Assembly: GCA_050173715.1 (NCBI GenBank)
Contig: JBFXKO010000012.1
Location: 36,908-100,907, forward strand
Direction: 5' to 3'
From: Sedimentibacter sp050173715
GTDB taxonomy: Bacteria > Bacillota > Clostridia > Tissierellales > Sedimentibacteraceae
DNA: 64,000 nucleotides
Made by a program: the position numbers and the translations under genes. The stretch's first letter is position 1. Every line of letters begins with the position of its first letter. Of this stretch, positions 17,364 through 26,404 are shown piece after piece. The notes beneath the pieces were generated by a model, which had not been told where the DNA came from, ran no database searches, and saw only the letters and a list, made by a program, of their open reading frames with translations.

Positions 17364-17709
17364 TCCTCCACAAAATTATTCTATCTTCTAAAATATTTTT
17401 TGCCAACAAACTTTCTTCTTGAAATTCATTTAAAGTAACAAACACAATATCGCAATTATATTCTTCTGCTATAGAACGCAATCTTCCTTTTACTATTCTA
17501 TCAGGAACTTTATTTTCAAAGAGAAGATAAATATCGGTATCACTATTGCAGGTAAACTTATCCTTGGCTACACTTCCAAACAAACCAATTTCTATCAGGT
17601 CATTCAAATTTTCTTTTAATACTTCTCTTATTACTAGTTCCGCATTATTTAATAACTTGCCTCGTAAATTTTCTCTTGCTTTAATTAAATCCGGCTGCAA
17701 TATATTCAC
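17344..17709 (-). CDS. MNT-type minimal nucleotidyltransferase
   Basis: The 118-121-residue protein carries the polymerase-beta-type nucleotidyltransferase motif: IGLFGSVAKDKFTCNSDTDI, matching G-S-x10-D-x-D. A third carboxylate is in YNCDIVFVT. It pairs with the overlapping HEPN gene; in known pairs the MNT enzyme modifies the HEPN protein and neutralises it. GTG at 17709 opens the frame, but TTG at 17700 has AGAGAGGTG six bases upstream and is the likelier start. Confidence 0.82.
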   Translation of the reverse strand: MNILQPDLIKARENLRGKLLNNAELVIREVLKENLNDLIEIGLFGSVAKDKFTCNSDTDIYLLFENKVPDRIVKGRLRSIAEEYNCDIVFVTLNEFQEESLLAKNILEDRIILWRNAHDSE

Positions 17710-18066
17710 CTCTCTTTAGTGATGATTGTTTATTATATCTTTATAAAATTATTTTTTCAATATTCAAAAGTTTATTAATTTCATAAAATCAAAATCAAAT
17801 TTAATAACTAAGGTTAAATAGCAATATTTTTCTTTATTCAATTTATACTCAAATGGGTCACCCCAGTTAAAACTTTTGAAATCATCCCCAAAAAATCGCC
17901 CCTAGCCTGTTTAAATAAAATTTAATCTACTATATAAATATATTATAATTTTAATTGGAATTCAACTCATAAATCCAATATTCACACAGATATTCATAAT
18001 CTACATTTTAATCCTATAATATAAATATTTGTTATATAATCACTAAAACTTTAAACTTATTTCTAT
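17710..18066. other. AT-rich intergenic region with a short G+C-richer segment
   Basis: No coding potential is apparent. A segment at 17851-17910 is richer in C/G than its surroundings. Read on the minus strand it contains AACTGGGGTGACCCATTT, which resembles sequence found near insertion-sequence ends. I cannot assign it. Confidence 0.4.
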
Positions 18067-18095
18067 TTTACTTCCTATAGTTTGTGAAATATAAT
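18067..18095 (+). promoter_or_regulatory. Sigma-A promoter for yedE
   Basis: TTTACT (18067-18072), a 17-base spacer and TATAAT (18090-18095), about 30 bases before the yedE ATG. Confidence 0.6.
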
Positions 18096-18124
18096 ACAAA
18101 TATTGGACATATTAGGAGGAAGAT

Positions 18125-19225
18125 ATGGAAAAAGAAAAAGTATTACAAGATGAGAAAATACCTTTTTTTGAAAGCAAAAAAGGTATAGTCTTTACAGGAG
18201 CAATAGTTGGAATTATTGCAATTGTTCTAGTAGCTCTTGGTAACCCAAAAAATATGGGGTTTTGCATTGCATGTTTTGAAAGAGATATCGCAGGTGCCTT
18301 AGGGTTACATAGGGCAGAAATCGTTCAATACATAAGACCTGAAATCATAGGACTAATTTTAGGCGCATTTATTATGTCCTTTGCAGGCAAGGAATTTCAA
18401 TCAAAGGGTGGTTCATCACCTATAACAAGATTCTTTTTAGGTATTGCAGTAATGATAGGCGCCTTAATGTTCTTGGGATGCCCACTTAGAATGGTATTAA
18501 GAATAGGTGGCGGAGATTTAAATGCTATTGTAGGATTAGTAGGCTTCACAACTGGGATAGGTATTGGAATTATATTTTTAAACAAGGGCTTCTCGCTAAA
18601 AAGAAATTATAAAACCTCAACATTTGACGGTTATGTAATGCCAATAGCAGCAATTGGACTTTTTGCACTTTTAATAATAGCTCCTGCCTTCATATTTTTC
18701 AGCAAAGAAGGACCAGCAAGTCAACATGCACCAATTGCAATAGCACTTGTATGCGGTTTAATAGTTGGAGCATTGGCACAAAAAACAAGACTTTGCATGG
18801 TAGGCGGTATAAGAGATCAAATAATGTTTAAACAAAATTATTTATTGCTTGGTTTTTTAACAATTATAGCAGTAGTTGCAATAGGAAATATTGCATTAGG
18901 CTATTTTAAACTGGGATTTACAGAACAACCTGTGGCACACACAGACGGACTCTGGAACTTCCTAGGAATGTTATTGGTTGGATGGGGTTCTGTGATGTTG
19001 GGCGGTTGCCCTTTAAGACAGCTTATACTTTCAGGCGAAGGAAATTCAGATTCAGCTGTAACCGTATTTGGAATGATAGTTGGTGCAGCTATTGCTCATA
19101 ACTTTGCACTTGCTTCAAGCGGAAAAGGACCAACAGCAAATGGGCAAATTGCAGTTATAATTTGTCTGGTATTTTTAATAGTTCTTTCAATTGCAAACTC
19201 CGATTTAATTAAAAAAAATAGTTAA
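18125..19225 (+). CDS. yedE: YedE/YeeE-family membrane transporter, selenium/sulfur type
   Basis: The 366-residue protein has about nine to ten membrane segments and the YeeE/YedE duplicated fold. Cysteine motifs characteristic of the YedE selenium-metabolism branch are visible: GFCIACFERDIAGALGLH near residue 45, FLGCPLRMVLRIGGGD near 118, KTRLCMVGGIRDQIM near 220 and GGCPLRQLILSGEGN near 300. Related YeeE takes up thiosulfate. It is followed by TusA-like and DUF3343 genes, a set typical of organisms with selenium or mobilised-sulfur metabolism. AGGAGGA precedes ATG 18125. The substrate is inferred. Confidence 0.88.
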   Translation: MEKEKVLQDEKIPFFESKKGIVFTGAIVGIIAIVLVALGNPKNMGFCIACFERDIAGALGLHRAEIVQYIRPEIIGLILGAFIMSFAGKEFQSKGGSSPITRFFLGIAVMIGALMFLGCPLRMVLRIGGGDLNAIVGLVGFTTGIGIGIIFLNKGFSLKRNYKTSTFDGYVMPIAAIGLFALLIIAPAFIFFSKEGPASQHAPIAIALVCGLIVGALAQKTRLCMVGGIRDQIMFKQNYLLLGFLTIIAVVAIGNIALGYFKLGFTEQPVAHTDGLWNFLGMLLVGWGSVMLGGCPLRQLILSGEGNSDSAVTVFGMIVGAAIAHNFALASSGKGPTANGQIAVIICLVFLIVLSIANSDLIKKNS

Positions 19226-19236
19226 GAGGTGTAAAA

Positions 19237-19446
19237 ATGAGAGTAGATACATGCGGAACTTCTTGTCCACAACCGGTTTTAATGACAAAAAAAGCTTTAG
19301 GTAATAATCTCGATGTCCATGAAATAGAAGTATTAACGGACAATAATACTTCAAAAACAAATGTAAAAAAATATCTTTCAAGCAATGGATTCAATGTCGA
19401 ATTTGAAGAAATGGATGATATATTTATTGTAAGAGGAACAAAATGA
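19237..19446 (+). CDS. TusA/SirA-like sulfur-carrier protein (YedF-type)
   Basis: The 69-residue protein is a stand-alone TusA fold. The conserved N-terminal CPxP site is present in CGTSCPQPVLMTKKALG, where the first conserved cysteine would carry persulfide or perselenide. VEFEEMDDIFIV forms the last strand. In many selenium loci the YedF protein also has a C-terminal DsrE-like domain; here only the TusA part exists. It lies 11 bases after yedE and overlaps the DUF3343 gene by 4 bases (ATGA), so the three are one unit. Confidence 0.87.
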   Translation: MRVDTCGTSCPQPVLMTKKALGNNLDVHEIEVLTDNNTSKTNVKKYLSSNGFNVEFEEMDDIFIVRGTK

Positions 19447-19682
19447 AATATACAATAGTTTTTCATACTCAGTCCGGAGCACTAAAATTTGAAAGTAAAA
19501 TGAGGAAACTTAGTATTCCGTGCTCCTTACAGCCTGTTCCCAGAAAACTAAGCTCTAGCTGCGGCATTTGCGCAAAATTAACTTACGCAGAAAATCCGGA
19601 TAACCTGGTGGAACCTGAAATTGAGCGTATTTACAAAGAATGTTCAAATAATCAATATGAATTGTTGTATGAAAATGAGTAG
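19443..19682 (+). CDS. DUF3343 putative Se/S carrier-like protein
   Basis: The 79-residue protein matches the DUF3343 pattern: YTIVFHTQSGALKFESKM, then PVPRKLSSSCGICAKLTY (residues about 32-50) with clustered cysteines. The family occurs with YedE/YedF and is thought to be a sulfur- or selenium-handling partner, by association only. The ATG overlaps the tusA-like stop codon. The operon ends at the terminator 19695-19731. Confidence 0.83.
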   Translation: MKYTIVFHTQSGALKFESKMRKLSIPCSLQPVPRKLSSSCGICAKLTYAENPDNLVEPEIERIYKECSNNQYELLYENE

Positions 19683-19694
19683 CTAATTTAATAA

Positions 19695-19731
19695 AAATAA
19701 CCTGACAACTATTTGCCAGGTTATTTTTTTT
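19695..19731 (+). terminator. Terminator of the yedE operon
   Basis: 10-bp stem AAATAACCTG / CAGGTTATTT with a 12-base loop, followed by a long T-run. Confidence 0.92.
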
Positions 19732-19761
19732 ATAAATAATTGTAGAATTTATCACAACATG

Positions 19762-19790
19762 TTGACGAATTTTGTAATATTTGATAAAAT
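19762..19790 (+). promoter_or_regulatory. Sigma-A promoter for the EAL-domain gene
   Basis: TTGACG (19762-19767), a 17-base spacer and TAAAAT (19785-19790), 38 bases before the ATG. Confidence 0.7.
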
Positions 19791-19828
19791 TTTTATAACG
19801 TTATTAAAAAGTTTATCTGGAGGCTCTA

Positions 19829-22081
19829 ATGCATATTCGTAAATATAAAGACAAGTTCGTAATGCAAAAAATATTTATAATTACATTTATTATTATATTT
19901 ATAGCATTTGTTGCATCAGTAAACTTTTTACTGCAACTAATAAATAATTTCTTTATTAATGACATAGAAAATACTTCTATAAGCATCTCAAGAAATTACG
20001 TAAAAAGAATAGCAGATGCAACTGAATCATTAGATACCATCAATAATTTACTTGATGCAAAGCTGGAGCTTGCAGTTAAGGCAATCACTACCCATCATCA
20101 TAATTCAAATGTCAATGAGCTCATTAAAATTGCATATGAATATAATATAGATGAAATAAATATTTTTAACAAGTATGGGGAAATTTATAATTCTAATAAT
20201 TTTGAACATATAGGCTGGAAAACATTTGAAGAACATCCTACCTATTATTTTATGAAAAGTCACAAAAAAATATGGCTAGAAGACATCCGAAAGGATACCC
20301 TTTCGGATGTCTATTATAAATACGGATATTATAAGGCCAATGATGGATGTTTTGTTCAAATCGGCATCATGGCAGAGAAATATTACAATTTAATAGAAGC
20401 ATTTGAGATACAAAACTTATTAAAAGAGTTAAATGAATTCTCATATATTATCTGTGCACATTTTATTGATAATTCATTAAATATGACTGAATACAACCAT
20501 GTTGATGACAATTATGAATTTATACTTGATGAATCAAAAATATATTCAATAAATCAAAATAAAGAATATTTCAATAAAACAAAATATGGAAATGAAGATG
20601 CTTATGAAATTTTGCTTCCTGTTATATATGACAATAATAAGATAGGAACTTTAGCTATAGCATATTCATTAAGTGATACTTTGCAATTGATAAAATTGGG
20701 TTCAATAGCTGGTGTTGTAATATTAATGTTAATATTTACAATAATAGCATTAATGCTTGTTAATATTAATGAAAGAAACAATAAGCTTTTTCAACTTGTG
20801 TACTTCGACTCTTTAACAGGATTACCAAACAAACATTACCTTAATGAATTTCTAAAAGATACAATTAATATAAAATCTATAAATAAAGCAATTATATTAG
20901 TTGATATAATTAATTTTAAATTAATATATTTAACATATGGACTTGAACAAGGCGAAATTATTTTTAAAGAAATTTCACAAAAAATTAATAAATTAATTAC
21001 TAATAAAGAAAAGCTGTTTAGAGTTGCCGGAAACCAATTTGTAATATACATAGAGAACTACAAAAGCAAAGAATATCTAATTGAAATCTGCAATAAAATT
21101 AATTCATTTTTTGAATCAACGATTAATGATCTACATATTCATAATAATATAAATGCAAAAATAGGAATTATTGAAATTGACAATTCATATAAAGATACTG
21201 ACAAAATTTTGAAAAATGTTGAAATAGCTGCAAACAGTGATTTTACAGATGGAAGTATATATAAATTTTTTAATAATGTAATGGAGCAAAAAATTTTAAG
21301 AGAAAACTATATTGAAAGTGAGATCAGAAAATTTATAGATTATAAAGATAACAATATAATATACTTGGAATATCAGCCGCAGTTAGAATTAAGAACCAAT
21401 AAAATTTCAGGATTTGAAGGATTGGCTCGCATGAAGACTGAAAAATTAGGACAAATATCTCCAGCTGAGTTTATTGATATTGCCGAAAAAAGGAATTTAA
21501 TTTTACAACTTGGATTAATGCTGTTGAGAAAAGCGTGCACTTTAATTAAATGCATTGAAAAGCAAGAATTCAAAAATGTGACTGTGGCAGTAAATGTATC
21601 CACAATTCAAATATTAAGAGAAGATTTTTATGATAACGTCATGAAAATTATCGAGGAAACAGGAATAGATCCAAATTATTTAGAGCTTGAATTAACAGAG
21701 TCTGTGTTTATGGATAACTTTGACATAGTAAACATTAACCTTCTTAAATTAAAAGAGGCTGGCATTAAAATATCCTTAGACGACTTTGGCACAGGCTATT
21801 CATCTCTTGATCGTATAAAAGAACTGCATATAGATACTATAAAAATTGATAAACTTTTCATAGATAGTTTGATTACATCTAACCCAAGCGAAGTAATTAC
21901 TGGTGATATAATATCATTTGTACATAAAATGGGATTAAATACTGTAGCTGAAGGAGTTGAGCTTCAAGAGCAAAAAGAATATTTAGAAACTAATAACTGC
22001 GATATTATTCAGGGCTTTTTATTCAGTAAGCCAATTTCACATGACAAGGCGCTTGAAATTTTAAATAGAATGAATAAATAA
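19829..22081 (+). CDS. Membrane cyclic-di-GMP phosphodiesterase (sensor - degenerate GGDEF - EAL)
   Basis: This 750-residue protein has a transmembrane helix at residues about 12-36, an extracellular sensor region to about 285 and a second helix near 290-312. A degenerate GGDEF domain follows: YFDSLTGLPNKHYLNEFL, with AGNQF in place of GGDEF. The EAL domain spans about residues 505-745 and keeps the main catalytic signatures: the first Glu in GFEGLARM, ELTESVFMDN, SLDDFGTGYSSL, KIDKLFID, VAEGVE and QGFLFSKP. So it should hydrolyse c-di-GMP and not make it. GGAGG lies 8 bases before ATG. It is monocistronic. Confidence 0.9.
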   Translation: MHIRKYKDKFVMQKIFIITFIIIFIAFVASVNFLLQLINNFFINDIENTSISISRNYVKRIADATESLDTINNLLDAKLELAVKAITTHHHNSNVNELIKIAYEYNIDEINIFNKYGEIYNSNNFEHIGWKTFEEHPTYYFMKSHKKIWLEDIRKDTLSDVYYKYGYYKANDGCFVQIGIMAEKYYNLIEAFEIQNLLKELNEFSYIICAHFIDNSLNMTEYNHVDDNYEFILDESKIYSINQNKEYFNKTKYGNEDAYEILLPVIYDNNKIGTLAIAYSLSDTLQLIKLGSIAGVVILMLIFTIIALMLVNINERNNKLFQLVYFDSLTGLPNKHYLNEFLKDTINIKSINKAIILVDIINFKLIYLTYGLEQGEIIFKEISQKINKLITNKEKLFRVAGNQFVIYIENYKSKEYLIEICNKINSFFESTINDLHIHNNINAKIGIIEIDNSYKDTDKILKNVEIAANSDFTDGSIYKFFNNVMEQKILRENYIESEIRKFIDYKDNNIIYLEYQPQLELRTNKISGFEGLARMKTEKLGQISPAEFIDIAEKRNLILQLGLMLLRKACTLIKCIEKQEFKNVTVAVNVSTIQILREDFYDNVMKIIEETGIDPNYLELELTESVFMDNFDIVNINLLKLKEAGIKISLDDFGTGYSSLDRIKELHIDTIKIDKLFIDSLITSNPSEVITGDIISFVHKMGLNTVAEGVELQEQKEYLETNNCDIIQGFLFSKPISHDKALEILNRMNK

Positions 22082-22120
22082 AATCCAGTGATACTTTTAA
22101 CAATTTAAATCAAATGTGGA

Positions 22121-22238
22121 TGTTGCATAGAGCATATTTATGTCATCCGCCGTCAGCGAAGGATCTCATTTGTTGAAATTATGAGATTCTTCGAGCTAAA
22201 GCTCTCAGAATGACATGATAATATTCACAAATGCAACA
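22121..22238. repeat. Palindromic MITE-like repetitive element
   Basis: A 118-base noncoding unit is bounded by TGTTGCAT and ATGCAACA. It has further internal complementarity (ATGTCATCC... against ...GAATGACAT, and GGATCTCAT against ATGAGATTC). Such foldback elements with 'tgtcattctgag' text are dispersed in some clostridial genomes. Only one copy is visible in this window, so mobility is inferred. Confidence 0.6.
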
Positions 22239-22247
22239 GCCCTATTT

Positions 22248-22646
22248 TTATTGCTTTTGCTTTTTCTTTAATAACTTTTCATCTGCATATCTCTTATTTT
22301 CTATAACTCTGTATTCCACAATTTTTTTAATTAAGTCATATGGCATTGGTTTATTTAATGGTAAATGTATTGAGCCTTTAGTAGTTTTATACTCAGTCAA
22401 TTCATCCTTAAAAGCAGCTACTCCTGTATCAGCCGGATAAAGCCCTATATAGCCTTTGTTAACTGCAAAGTGCACTAAATTAAATCCATGAATATGAAAT
22501 GTTGGCATATCCCAACTGATTCTTTCAGTTGCTTCAGGAGCACATTCTTTTATAAACTTTCTTAAATTTTTAAGAACTTCCTGTACTTCAGGAGAATAAT
22601 TTGCTATGTATTCATCTATTGTATTGCATTTTTTCTTTTCTTCCAT
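22248..22646 (-). CDS. DUF1801 (YdhG-like) protein
   Basis: The 132-residue protein has family-typical text: TIDEYIANYSPEVQEVLKNL, the central ERISWDMPTFHIHG and YIGLYPADTGVAAFKDEL, then GSIHLPLNKPMPYDLIKKIV. DUF1801 proteins share a small alpha-beta fold related to the YdhG/frataxin-like iron-chaperone description, with function not settled. The C-terminus is Lys-rich. GAGAGGT precedes the ATG. It is 27 bases downstream of the AI-2E-type permease on the same strand. Confidence 0.85.
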   Translation of the reverse strand: MEEKKKCNTIDEYIANYSPEVQEVLKNLRKFIKECAPEATERISWDMPTFHIHGFNLVHFAVNKGYIGLYPADTGVAAFKDELTEYKTTKGSIHLPLNKPMPYDLIKKIVEYRVIENKRYADEKLLKKKQKQ

Positions 22647-22673
22647 TGCGACCTCTCAATTTAATTTTTATTT

Positions 22674-23798
22674 TTATTTTTTTATTTCAACTAATCTATC
22701 ATTTACTGATTTGCTCAACAGCTTGTAAATTGTTGCAATCAAGGGTACTCCAAACAATATGCCTGCAATTCCAGCTAATCCACCTCCAGCTATAACAGCT
22801 GCAAATACCCATATTCCCGGAAGCCCTATGCTGCTTCCAACAACCTTTGGATAAATAAGATTTCCTTCTACCTGCTGCAATACTACAATAAATACAAGGA
22901 ATAATATTGCTTGCAGAAAATCAATTGTTATTATAAGAAGAAAACCTAAAGCAGCACCTATATATGCTCCAACCATAGGGATAAGTGCAGTCATTCCAAT
23001 TACAGGACCTATAACATTTGCATATGGGAATCTTAAAATTACCATACCAAGTGTGCAAAGAAATCCTAATATAACAGCTTCCTTGCACTGTCCTATAATG
23101 TAGCTTGAAAACGTCTCATTTGCTGTTTTAAGAATTTCATATAATCTTTTTCTTTTATTATCTTTCATAAATGCTTTTAATAATTTATCAGATTTATTTT
23201 TCAAATCTTCCTTGCTTGCTAAAATGTAAATACTGAATGTTATTGCTAAAATTAAATTTACTATAGCTCCAAATGCAGAACCAACAAATGTAACAGTTCC
23301 TAATGTCCAATTACCTAGCAGCTCCAAGCTCTTCTTTAGTACTTCTTCACCATTCATGTTCAAATCTTTAACTCTTTGCTGCAACAATGGTATATCATCT
23401 GAATGTTCCAGCACCCACTCTACAGCCTTGTCATAAACCGTAGGGAAGCCTTTTATCAACAATGTAATAAATTGGGCAATTTGAGGAATTACAATATTCA
23501 GGAAAAATATAATAACCATTATAATTGTTAAAAGTGAAAGAAGAATGCAGACTCCTCTCCTAGACTTATTAATAAAATTATTTTTGCTCTTTGGAAAATA
23601 TATTTTCTCATAAAAAACAACTAAAATATTCAAAATAAATGCTATAATGGCTCCAAGAAGAAGCGGAGCAATTACTACGTACATTTTTCCTAATATGTTT
23701 ATAACATCATCAAAATTCAGCACTACTAAAAGTACCACTCCAATAAAAATTATTGTTTTAATGACTGACCTTCGTTTTTTTAAATCATCATTGGTCAT
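22674..23798 (-). CDS. AI-2E-family transporter (PF01594-type membrane protein)
   Basis: The 374-residue protein has about eight membrane segments. Family hallmarks are APLLLGAIIAFILNILV near the N-terminus, GFPTVYDKAVEWVLEH in the middle, and the conserved C-terminal half FPYANVIGPVIGMTALIPMVGAYIGA followed by EGNLIYPKVVGSSIGLP. Members export small molecules or ions; the autoinducer-2 role is established only for a few and cannot be assumed here. Confidence 0.88.
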   Translation of the reverse strand: MTNDDLKKRRSVIKTIIFIGVVLLVVLNFDDVINILGKMYVVIAPLLLGAIIAFILNILVVFYEKIYFPKSKNNFINKSRRGVCILLSLLTIIMVIIFFLNIVIPQIAQFITLLIKGFPTVYDKAVEWVLEHSDDIPLLQQRVKDLNMNGEEVLKKSLELLGNWTLGTVTFVGSAFGAIVNLILAITFSIYILASKEDLKNKSDKLLKAFMKDNKRKRLYEILKTANETFSSYIIGQCKEAVILGFLCTLGMVILRFPYANVIGPVIGMTALIPMVGAYIGAALGFLLIITIDFLQAILFLVFIVVLQQVEGNLIYPKVVGSSIGLPGIWVFAAVIAGGGLAGIAGILFGVPLIATIYKLLSKSVNDRLVEIKK

Positions 23799-23892
23799 TT
23801 AAAATTCTTACTCTCCTCTATAGAATTTTCTTACAGTTAATAGTATTGTATACTAAAATGTATATAAAATAAATAAATTTTTGTAAGTACTA

Positions 23893-25524
23893 TTAATTTG
23901 CTGTTTTTGCCTTTTTAGGTAACACATACTTCCAACTTAAAGGTGCTGCAACAATTAATAACCCCATATAAATCCATATACCCATATGTATGTTTCGAGA
24001 GACAAGATGAAAAATGAATAAACAAATCACTACTCCAATAGATTTAAAATATTTTTCCAGATTTCTATTTTGTATTGATTCATCAATTGGTAAAGAAAAG
24101 GGAAGTTCAGTAAAGCAAATTTTCCCTATAAAAGGCAAGGCTGCAACGCTGGCAAGTATTAATACTATTATATCAATTATAAATCTTTCCTTGAAAATCA
24201 TTATATAAATTACAGCATTTAAAAGCATTAAAGGTAAAAATAAGCGCACTGACACAGCTTGCAATAAACCTTTATACAATCCCTTGAAATTTTTAAATCC
24301 TGAAATAATATAAATATATGAACCCTTCCACGCAGATGAATACATAGTAAGCTCTAGAATAGTTGGAATTACAAGTAAGTTGAAATAAAGGAACAAATAT
24401 TCATAACCACTTACTTCGAAATCTTGCCCTCTCACTCCCATGTTGAATATCATTAAAACAGGAAGCAAAATTCCTGTAGCAAGACCTGGATAAATTTTTA
24501 ATTTTAAACTTCTGTCACTTCGCATTACTGCATTGGCAAAATAAAATGACTGCTTTACTGTATCATTTCTATTTAAAATTCCCCCAATTAATAATTCAAA
24601 TATGTGTTTCGAAGGCCTTTCTTTTCCCTCTCCTTCAAGCTTTAATAAAAGCGACTCCATTTTTTTACTGAGCTTTATATAAATTACAAAGCATATTAAA
24701 GGCACTACAATTAGTAGAATTGTAAATACATACAAGTATGTTTCTTTTCCGTCGTTAAATATTATTTCAAAGGGAGCTCCAAACCAAAGTATTGGATTAA
24801 AGAAATTATGAAATTCAAAATTATATGTAAGATTTTGAAGCTCTGTAAAATCAATCATTCTAATAGCAATTTGATAACCTACGGTCACCAATATTGTCAA
24901 TAAAATTTGAATTAAATTAATTATATTTTTTAATAATTCACCATCAAAAAATTTTAACACCATAAGATAAATAAATGCTGTTATCAAAAATATGAATAAA
25001 TCCATTAATAATATTTCTATTAAAAATATTGGAATAGCTGCTACTCCATTTAACATCACAACAGCAATTAATGAAGGTCCTGCTATAAATGCATTGAGTC
25101 TAAACATGTAAATTAAAATATGTAAGGTCTTTGATAATGATACAACCCTGCTATCAATTGGTTTAGTCATCAGTATATTTTTATCCTTTGTATCCAATAA
25201 AACAAATGAAAAATCAGAAATTAAATACATAGTGGTCATAAAGAAAAATGCACCTGCAAAATATATCATTCGTATCATTTCATCTTGTATGAAATATATG
25301 AAAAATCCCATTAATACCCCAAACAACAGATGAAAGAAATACCCTTTTAGTAAAGATGTGCGCTCCGAATCCTTTTTCTTGTTTTGTCCAGCTATAACCG
25401 GTGCCCTTCTGGTATCTAATAATAGTTTAGTTTTTAATATACTACGCATAATTTCATAGTCGATGCCCAGTTTTTCAAATAGTATTTTAAATTTATCAAG
25501 AATCTTTAAAGATACAAATTCCAT
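23893..25524 (-). CDS. ABC exporter membrane protein (ABC-2-like, large)
   Basis: The 543-residue protein has roughly twelve hydrophobic segments in two halves separated by a charged stretch (KLSKKMESLLLKLEGEGKERP, near residue 280). Text such as ISDFSFVLLDTKDKNILMTKPIDSRVVSLSK is typical of large ABC-exporter permeases in Firmicutes. It lies 10 bases downstream of a matching ABC ATPase gene, with AGGGGTGA before its ATG. The transported substrate is unknown. Confidence 0.78.
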   Translation of the reverse strand: MEFVSLKILDKFKILFEKLGIDYEIMRSILKTKLLLDTRRAPVIAGQNKKKDSERTSLLKGYFFHLLFGVLMGFFIYFIQDEMIRMIYFAGAFFFMTTMYLISDFSFVLLDTKDKNILMTKPIDSRVVSLSKTLHILIYMFRLNAFIAGPSLIAVVMLNGVAAIPIFLIEILLMDLFIFLITAFIYLMVLKFFDGELLKNIINLIQILLTILVTVGYQIAIRMIDFTELQNLTYNFEFHNFFNPILWFGAPFEIIFNDGKETYLYVFTILLIVVPLICFVIYIKLSKKMESLLLKLEGEGKERPSKHIFELLIGGILNRNDTVKQSFYFANAVMRSDRSLKLKIYPGLATGILLPVLMIFNMGVRGQDFEVSGYEYLFLYFNLLVIPTILELTMYSSAWKGSYIYIISGFKNFKGLYKGLLQAVSVRLFLPLMLLNAVIYIMIFKERFIIDIIVLILASVAALPFIGKICFTELPFSLPIDESIQNRNLEKYFKSIGVVICLFIFHLVSRNIHMGIWIYMGLLIVAAPLSWKYVLPKKAKTAN

Positions 25525-25534
25525 AATGTCACCC

Positions 25535-26305
25535 CTAGCTCATGAATGCTGTTATAAATTTATTGGCAAGTTGTTCATGATCATGAAAACCTGTTACATC
25601 ATTGAAAATAGATTCTAATGATGTATCAGATTGTTTTTGCATTACTTCCTCAACTGTGCCGTCAATAACTATATTACCTTCATTTAAAAGAAGTATTCTA
25701 TCGCTGATTTTTTCTACTACCTCTAAAATGTGTGAAGAATAAAATATAGTTTTTCCTGCATTTTTCAACCCTTGCATAATTTCCTTAAACACTAATACGC
25801 TGTTTGCATCAATTCCGCCTAATGGTTCATCTAAAAATAAAATATCAGGATTATGAAGCATTCCAGTAATTATCGAAAGTTTTTGTCTCATTCCTTTAGA
25901 AAATGTGTGAATTCTTCCATCAATAGCATTATCAATACCAAATACACTCATCATTTCCTTTGCCTTTGAAACTGCATTTTCTGAGCCTATGTCGTAAAGC
26001 ATCCCTATAAAACTAATGTATTCATGAGCAGTTAAATTATCGTACATATCGGATATCTCAGGGACATATCCTATTTTTCTTTTATAATCAATTTTTCCCT
26101 TTACTTTTTCTCCAAACACATAAACATCACCATCGTAATCATCAATAAGTCCAAGAATAATTTTAATGGTGGTGCTCTTTCCTGCTCCATTAGAACCGAT
26201 GTATCCAATAATTTCACCGCTGTTAACACTGAAATTTATATCCTTTAAAACTTCCTTACTACCAAATCTCTTGCTCACATGCTCTAATTTTAGTACTTCT
26301 GACAT
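25535..26305 (-). CDS. ABC exporter ATP-binding protein
   Basis: The 256-residue ABC ATPase has Walker A GYIGSNGAGKSTTIKIILG, Q-loop region YVPEISDMYDNLTA, signature FSKGMRQKLSIITGML, Walker B DILFLDEPLGGID and H-loop FYSSHILEVVEKI. The FSKGMRQ signature is typical of ABC-2 exporters. The C-terminal 40 residues extend past the core. It is the first gene of a two-gene exporter operon with the membrane protein downstream; AGGGGG precedes the ATG. Confidence 0.92.
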   Translation of the reverse strand: MSEVLKLEHVSKRFGSKEVLKDINFSVNSGEIIGYIGSNGAGKSTTIKIILGLIDDYDGDVYVFGEKVKGKIDYKRKIGYVPEISDMYDNLTAHEYISFIGMLYDIGSENAVSKAKEMMSVFGIDNAIDGRIHTFSKGMRQKLSIITGMLHNPDILFLDEPLGGIDANSVLVFKEIMQGLKNAGKTIFYSSHILEVVEKISDRILLLNEGNIVIDGTVEEVMQKQSDTSLESIFNDVTGFHDHEQLANKFITAFMS

Positions 26306-26404
26306 AATGCCCCCTGAAATAAATCTTTATTTTCATTATACCATAAACTCAAGTATTATTAAGAGAAATGTAAAAAATAATTAATGTTATGTTAAAATTA
26401 ACGC

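Noticed and set aside
22121..22238. CRISPR or attachment site
   Set aside because: Single unit with no spacers, no cas or integrase gene nearby; the foldback structure fits a repeat element instead.
22674..23798. Quorum-sensing autoinducer-2 exporter as a firm function
   Set aside because: The family name is historical; nothing here (no luxS or lsr genes) supports AI-2 export.
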